Below are positions 45,183 through 58,710 of a stretch of 64,000 nucleotides of DNA, one piece after another (positions within the stretch are counted from its first letter, which is position 1; every line of letters begins with the position of its first letter). Under the pieces are notes generated by a model. That model saw nothing but the letters and a program-made list of their open reading frames with translations. It was not told where the DNA came from and made no database searches. Origin of the DNA: Cunninghamia lanceolata (lineage: Eukaryota > Streptophyta > Pinopsida > Cupressales > Cupressaceae). The DNA lies in the NCBI GenBank assembly GCA_027924645.1, contig BSBN01000252.1, positions 2,790,001 to 2,854,000 of the forward strand, read 5' to 3'. The translations under genes and the position numbers were made by a program.

Positions 45183-46799
45183 ATTTCAAAATGTTGCGGA
45201 AAAGGTGTCATGTGAAGTGATCTGTCAAATGGATAAGGGCATATATCTCCCAAGGAAAATATCTTCTTGCTTTGTCCTACTGCCTTGTGAACCATTTGTT
45301 CAATATCCGCTTGAGACAGTTGTTGTTGTTGCAAAGAGTGTTGATGGCTTGGAGGTGGAATGTAATATGATGTGTATTGTTGCTATGGTGTAGTGTATGA
45401 GGGTGTGACCGTATGTTAGGGTTGAGTACTCACATTATATGTCGAAGGATTGGTATACGACACATATGTGCTTGATGATTGTTGTCCTTGAGACACAAGT
45501 GGTGGTTGAGCATATTGTGATGGATTGACTCCAATATTTTGCATCACATGGGAACTAGAGGATGCATTGATGTTGATCAATGGTTGTGGATTGGAGGTTG
45601 GATTTGGATTATGATAGCCAATGGAAGGATTGGTGGAGGAAAAAAGATGAACATTTGGGTTTATAGTTTGGGCAACATGAGTACCGTGAGATGGATTAAT
45701 ATATGTCATATGTTGGGTGGCAATGGGTAATCCTTGGGTTGCATAAGATAGATTGACGTTTTGTGAAGGATTATAGAGAGGTGGAGTAAGTGATGCAAGT
45801 TTATCAACATAAGGGACAATGGTATTAGGAGTGGCTTGTGATACAATAGGTGGGTCACTCATGTCAATGAGACTGGCATTGGAATTATACGGTGTTGGAT
45901 GCATTCGTGGAAATCATGAAGACCATATGAGAAGTGATAAGAGTATTAGTTTGGGATGTGGTTTCCGCATGTGATGTAATAGGAGTAGAAACTTGTAATG
46001 GCTGCGAGACTTGTGATATTGGAATGGCTTGTGGTATGGGGATAGATTGTGAAACTTACAGAGTTTGTGGTATTGGGATAGCTTGTGAAACTTGAGGAGT
46101 TTGTGATGTTGGGATAGCTTGTGAAACTTGAGGAGTTTGTACCTGTGAAACATGGACAGCTTGTGATACTTGAGGAGTTTGTGATGCTTGAGGCACTGAT
46201 ATGGTCATGGTAGGATCAGGGACATGTTGTGAGACATGGAAAGGTGGAAAGCTCAAATTTTGTGAATGGAGAGGAAGTACCTCAGTTAGAGTTATCAAAG
46301 ATTCTAAGGTGTCATGGTGGGCTCGATGGTGTAGCAATAGGCAATGAAGAAGATGGATTAGAAGTGGAAGAGAGTGTATGGATATGTCATGAGATGGTGT
46401 GGCTATGGTGGATGGTCCCTTTGCAACAACAGTAGGAGTGTTTGGATCTTGTTTACGAATGGCAGATATGTCAAAGTCACTTGGTAACTTGGCTCCCATA
46501 TGGGCTAATTGCAAGAAATGACGATCTGAATCAGATAAAATGAGCTTATCAACTTGGTCCCATACGTGTGTCTCTTGAAATTTAGAAAAATCATCTTGGA
46601 ATTGCTCTTCATAGGTCACTAGAAATGGGTGATGTTGCACTTGTTGTGAAGATGATGGTCCAACGGTGTATCCTTCGGGTACAAACATGTGAGAAGGCAT
46701 ACCGGTTGTGAATTGTGTTGCATCTTTGAGGGGAGTTGATCGAGATTGTCACAATTTGGCTTCCATTTTAGCTCTATATTGGCTCCTAGTTTGAGGCAT
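45183..46799 (-). pseudogene. Element B gag, N-terminal part (right of element C)
   Basis: On the minus strand gag starts at 46799 (MPQTRSQYRAKME) with a TGA some 16 codons later, then the open segment MPSHMFVPEGYTVGPSSSQQ and LPSDFDISAI as in C and D. A repeat region follows with several SQTPQVSQAI-like units (46056-46200), then a P/N/S-rich linker (45416-45904). The last part reads ICPYPFDRSLHMTPFPQHFE and joins 12934 in frame. Several stops and probably one frameshift break it. Confidence 0.85.
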
Positions 46800-49210
46800 G
46801 ATGATTGATGATGGAGATTGGACTAGTTTGTCAAGGTTGAGACCCAAAAGTTGATGGTTTGATGATTGGTTGTTTTGCTAATGAGGTTGTTGTTTGATAG
46901 CTGTTGTTTGGTTGTTAGTTGGTTGTTTGGGTTGCTTAGGTTGTTGTTTGATAGGATTGCTTTTTTGGTTGTTTGTTTGGATAAACTTCCCTAGAGAATA
47001 ACTCACAAACTCAAGGGAAAAGTTGGTTGATGATGTTGTTTGCTGGTGTTACTAAGGCTAAGCAAAGCCAAAGAGATGATGTTTGTTGTTGCTAGGTTGA
47101 TTGTTTTGATGATCGATTGTTGGTTGGGGGTCTAAAAAGGATGGAAAGCTCAAAAAGTCCAACGATTTTGTATGCTCAAAATAGGAGATGATGTTCAGAT
47201 GGCTGCAGATGATTAGAGGAATGTCTAAAAGTTGGTGACAGAGCTAAGCAATCTGAAAATGCAACTGATTAGGCTGGGTTGATACAGATTGCTGATGTTT
47301 GACCAAAAGTGACAGATAATAGCTCAAAAGTGACTCAGAAAAAGTTGGAAGTGATGGGTAATAGCTCAAAAGTGATCTGGATTGTTTCAAGTGACAAACT
47401 GCAGAGTTAACCGAAAGTGACTAGGTTTACTAGAGGTGACAGGTTTCAGCTCAAAAGTGATTATCTGTTGTTTAAAAGTGATGCAATATTTTCCAGAAGC
47501 GATGCAATTAGCTAAAGGCGAGCAATTTCAGTTCAAAAGTGGTTTGTGTCTGACAGAGGGTGTGTTTTGATGAGTTTTTTACAAGAAAACAATGATTTCA
47601 GTCACTCACACTCACGACATTCACAAATTGGTACAACCTAGGCTAGGAAAGGACTATATTTGTTGAGTCCCCTTGCCGTGCCTATTCAAAGTGGATAGCT
47701 TCAGGATCTTGGTAGCACCAACTCCCCTCCATGACACTCACTTCTCACGCATACCAAGTTCTAGGTTTCCCAAGGCTCGCAAACCTTAGGATTGTCCCTG
47801 TTATCTCTACTAAGAACCACGAGAATCAGGGCAGCTTCAAAGGCTCTGCCTTTTGCGTTAACAAATAGAGGGATTTTGGCTACTACACAAGGTTGCTAGT
47901 AAGGGCATCCATTTGGGTGGCTACATGTGCGGCGATTCACTCTGTTAATGGAGGCTTCCCAGCCCAAAGAGGTTATGCTCTAAGGGGTTTTGGGGGGAAC
48001 AATCGTTGGTATAAAACAACAGCACCCTTTGTTTGTGGTTTTCGACACAAACACTTTTCTTATATAGCGGCTTGGAAGAGCTTGGCTTTAGCCTATTACC
48101 ACTTGGGTCGTACCCCTTCTAACACCGGGAAGGCAGGACCTCTAAAGATAATAACAAGTTCTCATGCATCCAAGATCCATTTGATAGGCAAGGGGAGAGG
48201 ATACTTTTGTCATTAAATTTGGGTTACACACATACACAACAAGTAATCAAGAAAGATAAAACAAGCACAGAGAAAACAATGATTCCTTTTAAGAACCAAA
48301 TCCAAATGTTCCTAAAGTAGTGATAAAATGAAATGGCTTGGACCGATCGAAGCTGCAACAGATATGTTAGTAGTTTTCACAACCTCCTTTTCTTGGACAA
48401 ATGATAAGATGCTGCATAAATAGATGATTATTAACCAAGAAACCCAAACTGTTAATGACAGAACCAGAAGTGAAACACAGTTACCAGAGGCAATCAACTG
48501 TTGATCAAAAGTGATCTAAATTCTACCGAAAGTGACCAGTTACAGCTCATAAGTGATGCAGACAAACCAGAAGCAAACTGTTATTGCTCAAAAGCGACCT
48601 GAATCTGTCGGATGCATGAAAAATCCATGTTTTTGCAAAACTAGGGTTAGGGTTATAAAAAAATGATTATTAAAGATTTCAAACCCTAGAATGACATCCA
48701 ATGGATGAAATATGATCAAATAAACACCCTGCAACCACAGATTGATCAATTGAAAACACTAGAACGATAAATTGATAAGATCTTACAAAAACAAGGGTGT
48801 TAGCTCAACAAAAATGAAAACCCTAACCAAATTGATTGGCAAATGATAGTATGATGATTAGGATCCTACAAACACATATTAGAAACCTTGATTGATGAAT
48901 AAAAATCCAGCAAAACACCCTGCAAAACCAAATGTTAACAGAAAACCCCAAATTACAGAAAGCGACCGAAAAAAACCAGAAGCGACTGGTTTTTGATTAA
49001 AAGTGATGCAGAATCGACCAGACACGACCACTGTTGGCTCTAAAACGACGCAAAAAATCTAAAAGAATCTAGTTTCTACTCAAAAGAGATGCAGAGATGC
49101 TGAAGGTGACTGGTTTTCACTCAAAAGCGACTGCAAATTGTCGTAAGCACTCCAAAAAATTTGAACTTCACAAAAACAACTTCAAACAACAAAGTTAATC
49201 AAGGACGTGA
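46800..49210 (-). other. Element B leader with motif arrays
   Basis: Non-coding leader on the minus strand. TCACTTTTGG/TCACTTTTGAGCT motifs recur at about 47270-47560 and 48480-49190, oriented toward gag. Between them, about 47880-48150, lies the block shared with the D leader. I see no gene; the 107-codon plus frame at 47893-48216 is antisense to the conserved leader and is rejected. Confidence 0.7.
48060..48145 (-). promoter_or_regulatory. Element B conserved leader RNA structure
   Basis: On the minus strand CCTTC/GAAGG (48129-48133 and 48115-48119) forms the first stem, weaker than in C and D. GGTACGACCCAAGTGG follows, where AGTGG (48099-48103) pairs with CCGCT (48066-48070) through one G-T pair, enclosing GGCT/AGCC. 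Order and spacing match C and D. Confidence 0.65.
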
Positions 49211-50009
49211 GTCCCACCGGGTGTGCCAAAATGTAGATAGGTAAAAATTAGGTTAATAAGATCAAGCATGTAACTGAAAACCTAATTCTACCACCATCAA
49301 AGAATCAAATCCAAGTGAAACCAAAAGCATGCAATTCAAGAACAAGATCACCTAGATTGTATGATTCCTTGTTTGTGATGTGGATTGCTTCTCAATAATG
49401 AACAATCATGAAGATCAAAGCTGCCATGATGAATGGATGATAGTGATAATATGCTCAATGGATGCAATAGAAACTCAAATGCTCAATATGCTCAGGATGA
49501 TAATGTAGAAGCTATATGAAAATGATGGATGATCTAGTATGGAATGAGAGGGTGTTTATAGAACACTCAACCAAAATCAATCAACAGTAGAGATTTAGTG
49601 GCTATGTGAATGGTTGAGATGAATTGATAATCATTGGTGAATGTGTAAATGACAAGTGGAGGGAAGAATAAGGCTTGTGTACATAAAAAGTACTACATGT
49701 GAAAGATATTAAATGAAAGATGTAGTACCACACATGTTTCAAATAAAAGATGCACACATGTCGGCTTATGATAAAAGATGAAGATAAATGATAAGAGAAA
49801 TTAATTAAATAAATAAAATTTATTTAATTAATTGGAAAGTGGGATTATGAAGGGATTTTAATTAAATAAATATGATTTATTTAATTAATTGGCTAATGGA
49901 ATAAGGATAGGAATGGGTTTAGGACAAAATTCTACATGATGTCTAGATGATGTATTTGACTAGGTGATACAAGACATGGACAAATTTGGGACAATTTTGA
50001 GTGTCTAGA
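49211..50009 (-). repeat. Element B primer site and 5' LTR (right copy)
   Basis: The minus-strand primer site TGGCACACCCGGTGGGAC (49211-49228) is followed by the LTR 49232-50009 (778 bp). The LTR start has changed from TGTAGACAC to TCTAGACAC. The TATA-like box has decayed to TTTATA (49555-49560). GGAAT follows at 50010-50014. Confidence 0.92.
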
Positions 50010-50014
50010 GGAAT

Positions 50015-50342
50015 AGACTAAGAACATCGAGGCAAACCAAAAATGATAATTTAAAAATTATCAGAGAGAAGGTCCATAGTCACATATTAGATCTATGTTA
50101 GATTAGATCCATAGGCATGGGATTGAATCCACAATCACAAAAATGACCCAGGGTGACAGACAAATCATTAATCTAAGCATCACTGATATTCTTACATTAT
50201 TGGAAAATCAACATTTGGCATTTGTCATGGTTTTCTAGATAAGTAGCTTTATTGTTTTAATACACTATCAAATTTTAGATTAGTAACAATCATCTTATAG
50301 GCCCAAAAATTATAATAGCATGGCAAGTGGGATTTTGACATC
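50015..50342. other. Short intergenic stretch between element B and a solo LTR
   Basis: No gene or repeat recognised. Confidence 0.5.
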
Positions 50343-51705
50343 TATATTGTTGGCAAGAGACACTGCTTTGATGAAGGATTGCATGTTGTCATTGATGGAA
50401 ACAAGGAAAAGGGATTTCACTAGCATGATAAAGAGACATTACTTTGGAAGATCAACTTGGTTTGACAACAAGGCACAAAAGTATTCTGGTCTGGAAGGCT
50501 AAAATGACTAAGTATGGATAGTATACTGAGTAAGTGGCAGAGATTGGGTCAGTATGCCTCCGTAGTAGAAGATCATTATATGCATTTTAGGTATGTTGTT
50601 CATAGCTATTTGATGATGATATGTTCCAATGATCAAGACCTGACTTCCTCTGGAAGTTATACTATGAAATGTCTAAGTCCGGGTGACCACAACTAAGACA
50701 GGAACAGTGCACACTGCCTGAGAAAAAGGGTCCGCATTTCTCCATAGTTGCATATTTTGTTTTGTGGTTCTAGAGGTATGCTTAGAGGAGAAGAATGAAT
50801 GTTGGTTATGAATCCTTGAGTCTCCTATGGTCTGTAGTGAGATTTTTGATATGATAGATAAATTGGGTTAAACATGTTCTTAAGAGACAAGCTGACAGGC
50901 AATTAGATTTTTATGCGGAGAAGGTATATTGCTTGAATATTAAATCTAATTGGTTGTATGTTTGGTGCCAACTTATGAAGATTATTCAATGATTGTTTGG
51001 GTCCACATTACTGTTTGTACACTTGATCAAGATGACAAGGTACAATACATTGTATACATGCTTCATGTCTGGCTTGCCGACCTGATTATGAGATGAATCT
51101 TTTTGCGGGTATAAATACTTGATGGATTAAGGTATTGAGGTAAGCATGGTGTGTGGTGTAATGTGTGAATTCAAAGTGTGAAGGATTATGAGCAAAGTGC
51201 AGAGCAGAGAAAGAAAAATAGAGTACATGTAGTTGAGTTGAGAAGCAGGGCAGAATAGATGAAGACCTTTGAATCTGTATATTGAGCCTTCAATGGAACT
51301 GTGATCCAACATATGGTAGATGCATTTACAACAGTTCATCTCTTAGCAGTGAGCCAATCCTTCTTCTATCTTCTTTTCTCTTGACGGTGAGCCTTGTGCA
51401 ATGAGCACTTCTTCATAGGGTAGTGAGCCCTGAGCAGTGTGCCCCAAGGCAATGAGCCTTCTTGTAATTTGATATTGTGCTATCATAATATATTGTGAGC
51501 TAACACTCATCGTGGTTTTTCCCTTTTTGGGTTTTCCACGTAAAAATCCTGGTGTCCATGTGTTATGTCTTTATGGTTTTTGTTCTTATGCTTATTCTGT
51601 TTCCATGTTACTGATTTTGGAAATTGGATTAATGAACTTGTTAAGAAGTGGTTTTGCGGAATACTGATTCACCCCCTCTTAGTATTCCTTATATTCAACA
51701 TATAT
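50343..51705 (+). mobile_element. Solo LTR, probably Ty1/copia
   Basis: 50348-51700 (1353 bp) begins TGTTGGCAAGAG and ends TATTCAACA, so the ends are TGTTG..CAACA, and it is flanked by TATAT at 50343-50347 and 51701-51705. GTGGTTTTTCCCTTTTTGGG, then TTTTCCACGTAAAAATCCTG is typical of the copia R region, and CACCCCCTCTTAGTATTCC is a typical LTR 3' end. No primer site or coding region follows. The TATAT duplication is AT-rich and so weaker evidence than the other target duplications. Confidence 0.75.
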
Positions 51706-54027
51706 AGTGATATATTCATTAGATATAAAGCTAACTACCCTCACATTTAATTTAGTTAATGTATACATTGATTATAGTATCTAATATCAATACTGCTCAT
51801 TTATCTATTTGACTATTTATTGAAATACTTTATTTATTTAATTAACCTAGATATTTATGTAAGTGGTGGTTTTTACTTTGTAATATGAGAAGGAAAAAAT
51901 AACCCTCTCCTAATTTAAGAGAAAGAATAAAAACCCTTTTACATAAATCTAGGGTAAATAAATAGAACATCAATATTCAAAATTTACCCTAGATATTAGT
52001 CTTGTGATGATGTAAATGAATTGAATGTGCTAAAATCAATAAAGTATGTGAAACATGAGTCCCTATTCACTTCCACAAGTGAGGAAGTGATCTCCATGAG
52101 CACAAATCTAAATTTATGTGTGCAATTAAACCTATGATTTATATATATTATCTAGCTATAAATGACTAAAACTCATTCACCTTTGTTCATGTGCTTCAAA
52201 TCTAGTGAGGAATAGGTGGTGTTTACAAACACCTTTGGGGAATATGCTAAATTGTGAGGGTCATGTTATCCTCAGTTAGAGTACTAGATGGATTAATCAA
52301 ATGATGGTGAGCCAAGATCAAGGACAATAAGCAAGCATGCAATATGGTTCTAGGATGAAGTCACAAGAAGACAATGTAAAATTGATTCCCCCTTAAGATC
52401 TTTGACTTGGGTATTCTTTTCACATTCTATCCATTCTTAGATGTGAGCCAATGACTCTTTTTGAATTAGGGTTAATCACTAAATACACAAACCTATCATG
52501 CACTTTGGAATAATTAACACTTTAGTTATCTCACAATTGCTAGTTAAAATATCAACAAATTTTAAATTTTTAAAATTTTGGGTTTTAGATCCATGAGTAT
52601 AGAAATGATTTGGATCAATTTTATACTTGTTGACTTGAACTAGGATAGTAAACAATAGATTTAGGGATGGGATCAATTTTTGGAGATAAATGAGGATGGG
52701 ATTAGGGTAGGACAATGTCATTTTCTAGTTTCTATGTGAAATATGTTGCATATGTTTTCATTGATGTCAAAGGAGTGGTGATCAGAGGAGTTGAGATGTG
52801 AAAGACATGATGATGAAAGATATGAACATGATGCTGGATCAATATCATCTATACATATTTGTACCTTATCTTCTAAAGTTCTTGGATAGGTGAAGGTTTT
52901 TAAAGTGTTTTGATTGATGCCATGCATTGATAATATGAAGTCATGCCTTTACATTGCTACATATATTGTCACTTGATGAAAAGCATTGCATGGGATATGA
53001 AGGAAATTTTCTAAGTTATCAAAAATGTCAAAGGCATAGGATACAGAAGCATAGGAGATTGTATCGCATTCTACCATAGATGAAGATATGACCTCACGAT
53101 TTGAAGGATAGCTAAATATGGCTATGAGGTATGTGTGATCCAAGTTTTAGACAATATGAATTGCCGCAAAGACATCTAGAGTGAGCATAATGAAAACAGT
53201 GTTGTTGTACTAAAAGACTATCAAAGATGATACAAAATGCTACCGCATTCCACCATGTTACCCCATGTTTGAAATTTTATTAAAGCATTCTTGTCTTAGA
53301 GAATTCCCATTCTATATTGCCACTATTTGTTTTCTTTTCCCAAGTTGAGTTTTTCACTTAGTCATTTTCATGTGTTGTCAGAAATTCCTTAAGTTTTTGA
53401 ACCAAAGTTGGCAAGTTCAAAAGTTCCTGAACCGCCCGACTCCCCGACTAGCCACCAAGCCTAGCATCTTAAGTTCCTTCCTTCGTCAATCTTAGTCATT
53501 TTGTCTAGAGAAAAATCTTCATTGTCGGGAATCAAAATTTCTTTGAACTTCTGAACTCTCAATCTTGTGGTTCAAAAGTTCGTTAAATCCCTGACTTGTC
53601 AACTAAACGTGCTCACTACTCCCGTGGCACATTTTTCTAAGTTGTCAAGTAGTACAGGGAAATGACACCTGTCACCTCACATTTAATTTGGAATGTGTGT
53701 AAGTGCATGGGTGCTCTTTTCAGAGGGAAACCCAAGAAGATTTTACAAATTTCAAAGTTTGATATGCTGTCAGCAATTAATGAAATTTATGAACAAATTT
53801 ATGAGAAGTGATATAAAACTTGAATAAGTTAGCCACCTTGCAAAGAAATCTTCATAATTTCATGAAGGAAATACGTTGCAGAGTAGAGAGCTGCTAGTCC
53901 ACCATACACGAGGATTTCACAGAATTCTCGGTTTACAGGTTAGCTCGGTTGGCTTTCTCTCTTTTATTTCTCTCTCTTGCTATAGAAACACAACAATTTG
54001 TTTGGGTGGTGGAAATAGTTTATTTTC
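51706..54027. other. AT-rich intergenic DNA upstream of an unknown pseudogene
   Basis: No gene supported. GATATAAAACTTG near 53810-53822 is a possible TATA box about 210 bases before the following frame. Several short repeats of a GTTCAAAAGTTC type occur at 53395-53590. Confidence 0.5.
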
Positions 54028-56810
54028 ATGAATCTGTATAGTGATTCCCTTGTAAGTATATTGTGGACTTCTGTTGTGTCTGTGAATGTTTTAGAGTTTT
54101 TAGCTGGCTGGGTTTTCAAATTGGTAAAAATGAAATTCAAGTTTCAAGGGGCCCCTATGGTTCCTGTGGTGGAAAATGGGTTGTTTGGTGTGAAGGACAT
54201 AGAAATGGGTCACATTGACCTAGAGGATTTTTGGAAGAGGATGCAACCTAAAGGCAGAACCTCTTTGGCCAATAAAATTGTGGGCAGTGGCTTAGATAGA
54301 GCTAGGGTTTTCTACTCGTTGTGGGTTGTCCTGACTTGGTGGTTGCTTGTGCCAACAATTGCTTGTGAAGAAATAAGAGCTTCAGATGGCTCTGTTGTTT
54401 CTAGGATTGATTCAAAGTCCATTGCTCTTGCTCTTAATTTGGATGATTATGAAGAGAATGTTGATGTTTCTGTGTCCTCTACTTGGGGGTTTTATAATGA
54501 AAGGAAGAATTGGTCCCAGAGTTGCATTTCCAATACCTAGTTAGAAGTTGAGAAGAAAGGAAAGTTGAGACTTCCCGCTAATTTGAAGAGAAGCCATTTC
54601 AAAGAGGAGATTTTTTAAATGATCACTCTGCTACATCGGATGGTCAGGAGCTCTGACTTTGATTCCTTTGAATACTGGATGTGTCAATTTATTTTGCTTA
54701 TTTATGGAGATCATCACATAGATTGGGCAAGGATAATAAGTAAAAGTATGCATGAACAACTGGTGAATTTCCCACAGAAAGTAAGTTTTCACATGTGCTC
54801 TCAGTTGATTTATGTGTTACCCACTAAAGAGGCTGCTTGGCCTAGTTTAAGAGCTCAAGGAGCTCCCGCCCTAGGCATGCCTATGTATCAAACTTTTCCA
54901 CAGTTGCAGAGGAGTGTCGGTATGAAAGATTTTTGTCAAATAAATGATGCCTTTTCTATGTTTCTTACAAAAAGGAATGAAGGTTCACTAGAGCGGAGGT
55001 TCTCTACAGAGGCAGCTGCCCTAGTAATGAATTTTGGAAGTTTTTATGTTCAGTTCGATCACTTCTCATACTTGAGGATAGGGGGTTATGAAAATGCCCC
55101 ACTGAAACTACCAAGGTATCCATTAAACTACCTTGTATTTTTGGAGGTGTGTCATCAAATGGCAGTTGTTAATGCAAAGTACCATGTGATGAAAAAGAAA
55201 GGGTATTCTTTCCCTTTGTCAATTTCTTTCTATTCTTGTAAGAGTAATGATAGTGTTGAAAGTGTGGATAACTTACTGGCAGAATTCAATTGTCACAGTT
55301 TATCTGCCCGAGTAGCTTTTGATAGTAAAAATTTTGTGAAAAGAAATATGCACAGTGGAGGCTCATACCTACACAAGCCCCAACTTGAAGACTTCTAGGA
55401 GGATTGTTTAGATGAGAGAGAAGTACAGAGGAGTTGGTTGCAGCTCACCATTGATCAAGTCCGTGCCTTTGAATTGCCTATGCAAGTTCCTGATTCAGTT
55501 GATGACAATTTAGATATTCTGGATGAGGGTTATCACGATGCCTCACTGCAACCTTTGCCTCCTATAAAGTGGTCAGATAAAGAGATCATTGATGTCAAGT
55601 TCTACTCCTTCCATGTGTTGAGAAAAATAGAAAAATGGTTGAAAGGAAAAGTAAGAGAACAAGTTAGTTTAGCAGCACCAAGGAACTTATCTACTCAAGG
55701 ACAGAATAAATCTCAAACCAATCACACCCAGAGGAAGTCATCTAGTTTGGACCCAACTCTTCAAAGAGTTGGCTCACAATCAGGTGGAGATGGTGAGTAG
55801 CCTCCTGAGGATGTTGGCAAGCTAAAAACAACTTGTGAGCAATATAGTCAACCAGTGAAGAGTAATACTAGATTGGTTGCTTTGCCACTACGAGCAGACC
55901 ATGTGCCCCATGTGAACAATTTTATAAGTGATAGTGATTCTTTAATTTTTACTCAGTTGGGAGAAGCCAGTATGCTACAATCTTTGATAAGTACTCCAAA
56001 TTCATCGAGTCTAAGTAATCCTCCAGAGCACAATTCTTTGTCTGCGCATTCGGATGGTGTGATGAGTGTGGTTGGAAATGCTAATGCTCCCTCTTCCTCC
56101 CCTTCCTGGTTGAGGAAAGTAGTTGAGAAAAAGAAAGGTACACCCCAATGGTGGATACTAGTGTGGATATTATAGCCAAGCTTCTGCAAGAAACACCTAA
56201 GCCTAAAAAGGCTAGGATGATGTTGAGAATGGTGACCGGTTTTTCCATAGGACACCATATTTTGGAAATTGCTGACCTGGTGGGAAACAAAAATGAGGAT
56301 GAAGTGACTGAGGCAGATTTCAATCTGAGCAGAGTAGACATGGGACCCTCAACTATTGAGGGGGACATTTATCATGCAAAATACTCGGTCAATAATCTAT
56401 CAAAAAGGATAAAAAAGGAACAAGAGGAGAATGCCAAGTTGCAAGCACAAGTAAGTTCCTTGTCTCTTTTTATTTAGTCGATTTTGAAGATTACAACACC
56501 ATTAGCAGATGCCCTGCCTGACATGAGTGTTAGTGCTCTTGACCCCAATTTATTACAACAAATTAAAAGATCTCAAGCTTTGAGTAGTGCTGTGGAACAA
56601 TGGATAGAGAAAGTGACCCTAGATGGCCTCATATTCATTGAGGAAGCTTTTAAGTTATTTAACTCCATTTCCAGCAAGAGGGAGGCCATGATAGTTGAGT
56701 TTCAAACTATCAGAAATGATAACAATATCCTATCCTTGGTCTCCAAAGAAATACAAGATATGGTCGGAATAGATGTCAATAGTAGGCATGAGCTTTCCAC
56801 GGTCCATCAA
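54028..56810 (+). pseudogene. Unknown multi-domain coding region, broken, 5' part
   Basis: One frame from 54028 to about 56140 with stops at 54538, 54616, 55396 and 55798, then a one-step frame change and a second open part 56148-56810. I do not recognise the family. ITLLHRMVRSSDFDSFEYWM, CQFILLIYGDHHIDWARII is loosely like plant transposon-associated protein domains (Transposase_32 style); that is a guess. The later part has LSKRIKKEQEENAKLQAQV, a likely coiled coil, and helical segments. It may be a repeat-borne ORF or a decayed plant gene. Confidence 0.5.
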
Positions 56811-58662
56811 ATGAAGAAGAAATTGCTTTTGGATTTGACTGCGTGTATTCTTTTGTATCGACGTTTTGGGTCACACTCTGTGAACCATCATCAGGAAGAG
56901 GATTCTAAAGAATGGGATTGCAGAATTGTATGATAAAGAGAGAGAAGGGGGTTAGGTTGAAAGAGGTTGTAACAGTTAGAAGAAGTCAGCCATTCACAAC
57001 AAGACACCAATGCAACAATAACATACTATAATAAGAAATAAAAAGGCAAGTAAATAATTGAAGGGAATTACACAAATTAGTAAAAAGAGTAAGAAAGAAA
57101 AAAGAAAAAGAAAAAGAAAAGGAAAAAGATTGTCATGGACATAAACACTATTTTATGATCACTATTATACTATTTTATGGATTACTAAACTATAGCATAA
57201 TAATAAAATAATGATAATAATGAAGATAATAATAGTAATAATAATAATAATAATAATAATTAAAATAAAATAGTGAAGACAATAATAATCAAATGGTATT
57301 AAAGTAATAGCTAATGAGACAAATAAAGAAAAAATAAAATAAACAAGAACAATGTTATAAAAGAAGTAAAGAAACTCAAATAATGAGAAAAGATAGAGAA
57401 AAGGAGAACCAATATTACAAAAATAGCTCAAGATGAGGAAAATTATGCGAATAAGGAGGGAAACTGAAAACAAACAAAACAAGGGCAAGTATATATTAGT
57501 ATAAAAAGAAAAGAGAAAAAAGAAGAAGGTTGGCATCTTAGCCTAGCCTGGCACCCCCTGTTAGAATCCCTCCAGCATAAGTCTTGATTCCTCCCTTCCT
57601 TCCCCTCTCCCCCACCATTGTCCCCCCCCGCTTGTCCTCATCCCCCTTTCCCCTTCCTCCTTTTCCCCCTCTCACCCTTCTTTCCTTTTATCCTAGTTTG
57701 TCTTCACCTACTTTGCCCTGGGTCGGTTGTCTTGTGGTTTTAGAGGTTAATTGTTTGATCCTGATTCTTATTGTTATGGTCATTTGACTTCTTCTTGGAT
57801 CTCTTGGGTGGTCTGTTGTTCTCATGTTTGTTCCAGATTTTGTTTCTCTTTTTGATGTTGCTTACTGTCTTGGCCTTTTTATGGTTTACTTGTTGTCTTC
57901 CTTCTCTTCGCAGTCACTTTTAGTCTGTCTTCACCTCTTATGGTTTTCCTTTCCTTCTCTTGCTTTGGGTCCACTGATAGTCTTTATCCTTTTTCTTTTC
58001 TTTTTGAGTTATCTTTGTGCCTTTCTAATTATTTACGAGGTCATTCTCCTTTTCTAAATTCCTTTTGTGTTACTTTGTTATCTATCGGTCCTTTTCATTT
58101 GCTCTTATGATTTTATTCTCTTGCATTCCTTTGACCTCTATGCCTTCCTATTTAGTTGGTAAACCTTGTATTTATTTGGATTGCTTGTCTATTCTTTTTA
58201 TTTTATTTTATTATATTATTGTTATTTAGTTTTTACTCCTATCATTCTCTTTTAGTTTCCATACCTCTTCTATTATTTGTTTTTTTCTTCTTCAATTTTT
58301 ATAGGTTTATTAATATTATGATGATTTCCTTCATTAATTTTTAGGTGTTATTTTAACTTAAGCTGTTATATACTTTAAGGTATTTTTAAGATTTTCTTAT
58401 TTCTTTTCTTCTTTTTTCTCTTTTCTTTTTATACGAATATATACCTGCCCTTGTTTTGTTTGTTTTTAGTTTCCCTCCTTATTCGCATAATTTTCCTCAT
58501 CTTGAGCTATTTTTGTAATATTGGTTCTCCTTTTCTCTATCTTTTCTCATTATTTGAGTTTCTTTACTTCTTTTATAACATTGTTCTTGTTTATTTTATT
58601 TTTTCTTTATTTGTCTCATTAGCTATTACTTTAATACCATTTGATTATTATTGTCTTCACTA

Positions 58663-58710
<48 letters not shown>

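Larger units (their letters stand above)
6618..50014 (-). mobile_element. Element B: Ty3/gypsy gag-protease element without polymerase, split by element C
   Basis: The minus-strand element spans 6623-50009 with GGAAT duplications at 6618-6622 and 50010-50014. Read on the minus strand it runs: 5' LTR (right), primer site, 2.4-kb leader, gag (interrupted by C), protease, proline-rich ORF, repeated hairpins, purine tract, 3' LTR (left). Without C its length is about 11 kb. The remnant between protease and the 3' hairpins is only about 1.4 kb and has no reverse transcriptase, RNase H or integrase, so B is non-autonomous. Gag and protease resemble those of C and D. Confidence 0.92.

Noticed and set aside
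47893..48216. 107-codon plus-strand frame
   Set aside because: It is antisense to the B leader block conserved with D; the conservation is explained by the non-coding leader.
57584..58344. Hydrophobic frames in the centre of the inverted-repeat element
   Set aside because: They come from a T/C-rich tract, with F/L/S-biased composition and no domain.
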